Below are positions 63,569 through 64,000 of a stretch of DNA of 64,000 bases, one piece after another. Numbering within the stretch: the stretch's first letter is position 1; every line of letters begins with the position of its first letter. This DNA comes from Lunularia cruciata (taxonomy: Eukaryota; Streptophyta; Marchantiopsida; Lunulariales; Lunulariaceae). The notes under the pieces are model-generated. The model was given only the letters and a program-made list of their open reading frames with translations, was not told the origin of the DNA and ran no database searches. Where the stretch lies: contig OX419760.1 of the NCBI GenBank assembly GCA_948567375.1, positions 19,406,001 to 19,470,000 on the forward strand, read 5' to 3'. Made by a program: the position numbers and the translations under genes.

Positions 63569-63745
63569 ATGACTACCGGATGGGCCGTGAACAATGTGGC
63601 GAGCAAGGCGGACCTGGATGCCGCGGTGGCACAGGCCGATGCTGCGTTCGCTCACTTCTGGGCCTCATGGTGTGAGCCCTCGAAGCATATGGACGAGGTC
63701 TTTGCGCAGCTAGCTGTTGATACTCCTTACGCCAAGTTTCTCAGG
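63569..63745 (+). CDS. GRXS17: GRXS17-like multidomain monothiol glutaredoxin, first exon only
   Basis: The first exon encodes 59 residues from the ATG at 63569 to a GT donor at 63746 (AGG|GTATGT, phase 0); the rest lies beyond the window. The protein start has SKADLDAAV (~12-20), then AHFWASWCEPSKHMDEVFAQLA (28-49) and YAKFLR. This corresponds to the N-terminal thioredoxin-like domain of plant GRXS17 / human GLRX3, which carries WCxxS at this place rather than a dithiol WCGPC. Full-length members continue with one to three glutaredoxin domains (CGFS), bind Fe-S clusters and act in the cytosol and nucleus. An upstream in-frame GTG start was rejected because the ATG starts the family's usual N-terminus. 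Confidence 0.82.
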
Positions 63746-64000
63746 GTATGTATGTGTCGTATGGTTGTGGTGATTGATGTGCGCGCTGATTTTGTGGACT
63801 TTACTACTGCAAGTTTGGTTGTTTTTACTTCTCCTGGGGTGAATTATCGATGATTGCAGACGCCAGTCAGTCCAAGGGCCGCTGTAGATAAATACATTTA
63901 ATGCTTTTCGTTGACTTGTTTCTAGCACCGAAGTGCCAGTGCAATTTAGGAAATCAAGTCGCTGGACGCGATTAGCTTCGAACGTGCCCATTAACCAGGA
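63746..64000 (+). other. Intron 1 of the GRXS17-like gene (partial)
   Basis: No continuation of the thioredoxin-like domain was found before the window ends, so the next exon probably lies to the right. Confidence 0.5.

Noticed and set aside
1-64000. CRISPR arrays, bacterial operons, rRNA or tRNA genes
   Set aside because: No regularly spaced identical repeats, no Shine-Dalgarno-led gene strings, and no cloverleaf or rRNA-like sequence noticed; tRNA-like words found are primer sites of LTR elements.

Overview
The window looks like nuclear DNA of a land plant. The right third carries plant-type intron-bearing genes: a chloroplast rubredoxin with a C-terminal membrane anchor (RBD1 type), a mitochondrial carrier and the first exon of a GRXS17-type glutaredoxin. 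It also carries a single-exon MOSC gene and a short piece resembling plant mitochondrial nad1. The left two thirds is a graveyard of Ty3/gypsy LTR retrotransposons. My guess is a seed-free plant (bryophyte, lycophyte or fern), but nothing seen here proves the lineage.

Positions 1-18369 are built on an old, broken forward chromovirus-like element (F). It is split by a reverse chromovirus (A, running off the left edge), a forward chromovirus of A's family (B, 6731-13722) and an unclassified insertion (G, 14613-17561). Two solo LTRs of one ~700 bp family sit in B and G. A solo LTR of F's own family, flanked by a 5 bp GTGGA duplication, sits in B.

Positions 18866-39870 are a second nest. The outer forward element C is unusual: besides gag, protease, reverse transcriptase, RNase H and integrase it carries a cytosine-5 DNA methyltransferase domain between protease and RT, and a PHD-like finger after integrase. 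The reverse chromovirus D (23014-34623), with both LTRs, sits inside the methyltransferase region. D is interrupted by a 5'-truncated forward element E (24131-30320) of Athila/Tat-like type, with a large extra coding region after integrase. Every element is broken; the methyltransferase element is a fossil. LTRs of the A/B/D family contain ordered arrays that match heat-shock elements.

Positions 39871-64000 are mostly host sequence: a gene-poor AT-rich stretch with minisatellites and perfect hairpins, RBD1-like (44595-46561), a rearranged alpha/beta-hydrolase pseudogene (about 47100-48430), a MOSC gene on the minus strand (48826-49368), the nad1-like fragment (50913-51026), the six-exon carrier (52446-55306), about 8 kb without a convincing gene, and the GRXS17-like first exon (63569-63745) at the right edge. 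The host genes share no obvious pathway; the rubredoxin acts in photosystem assembly, the carrier in organelle transport and the glutaredoxin in redox/Fe-S metabolism.
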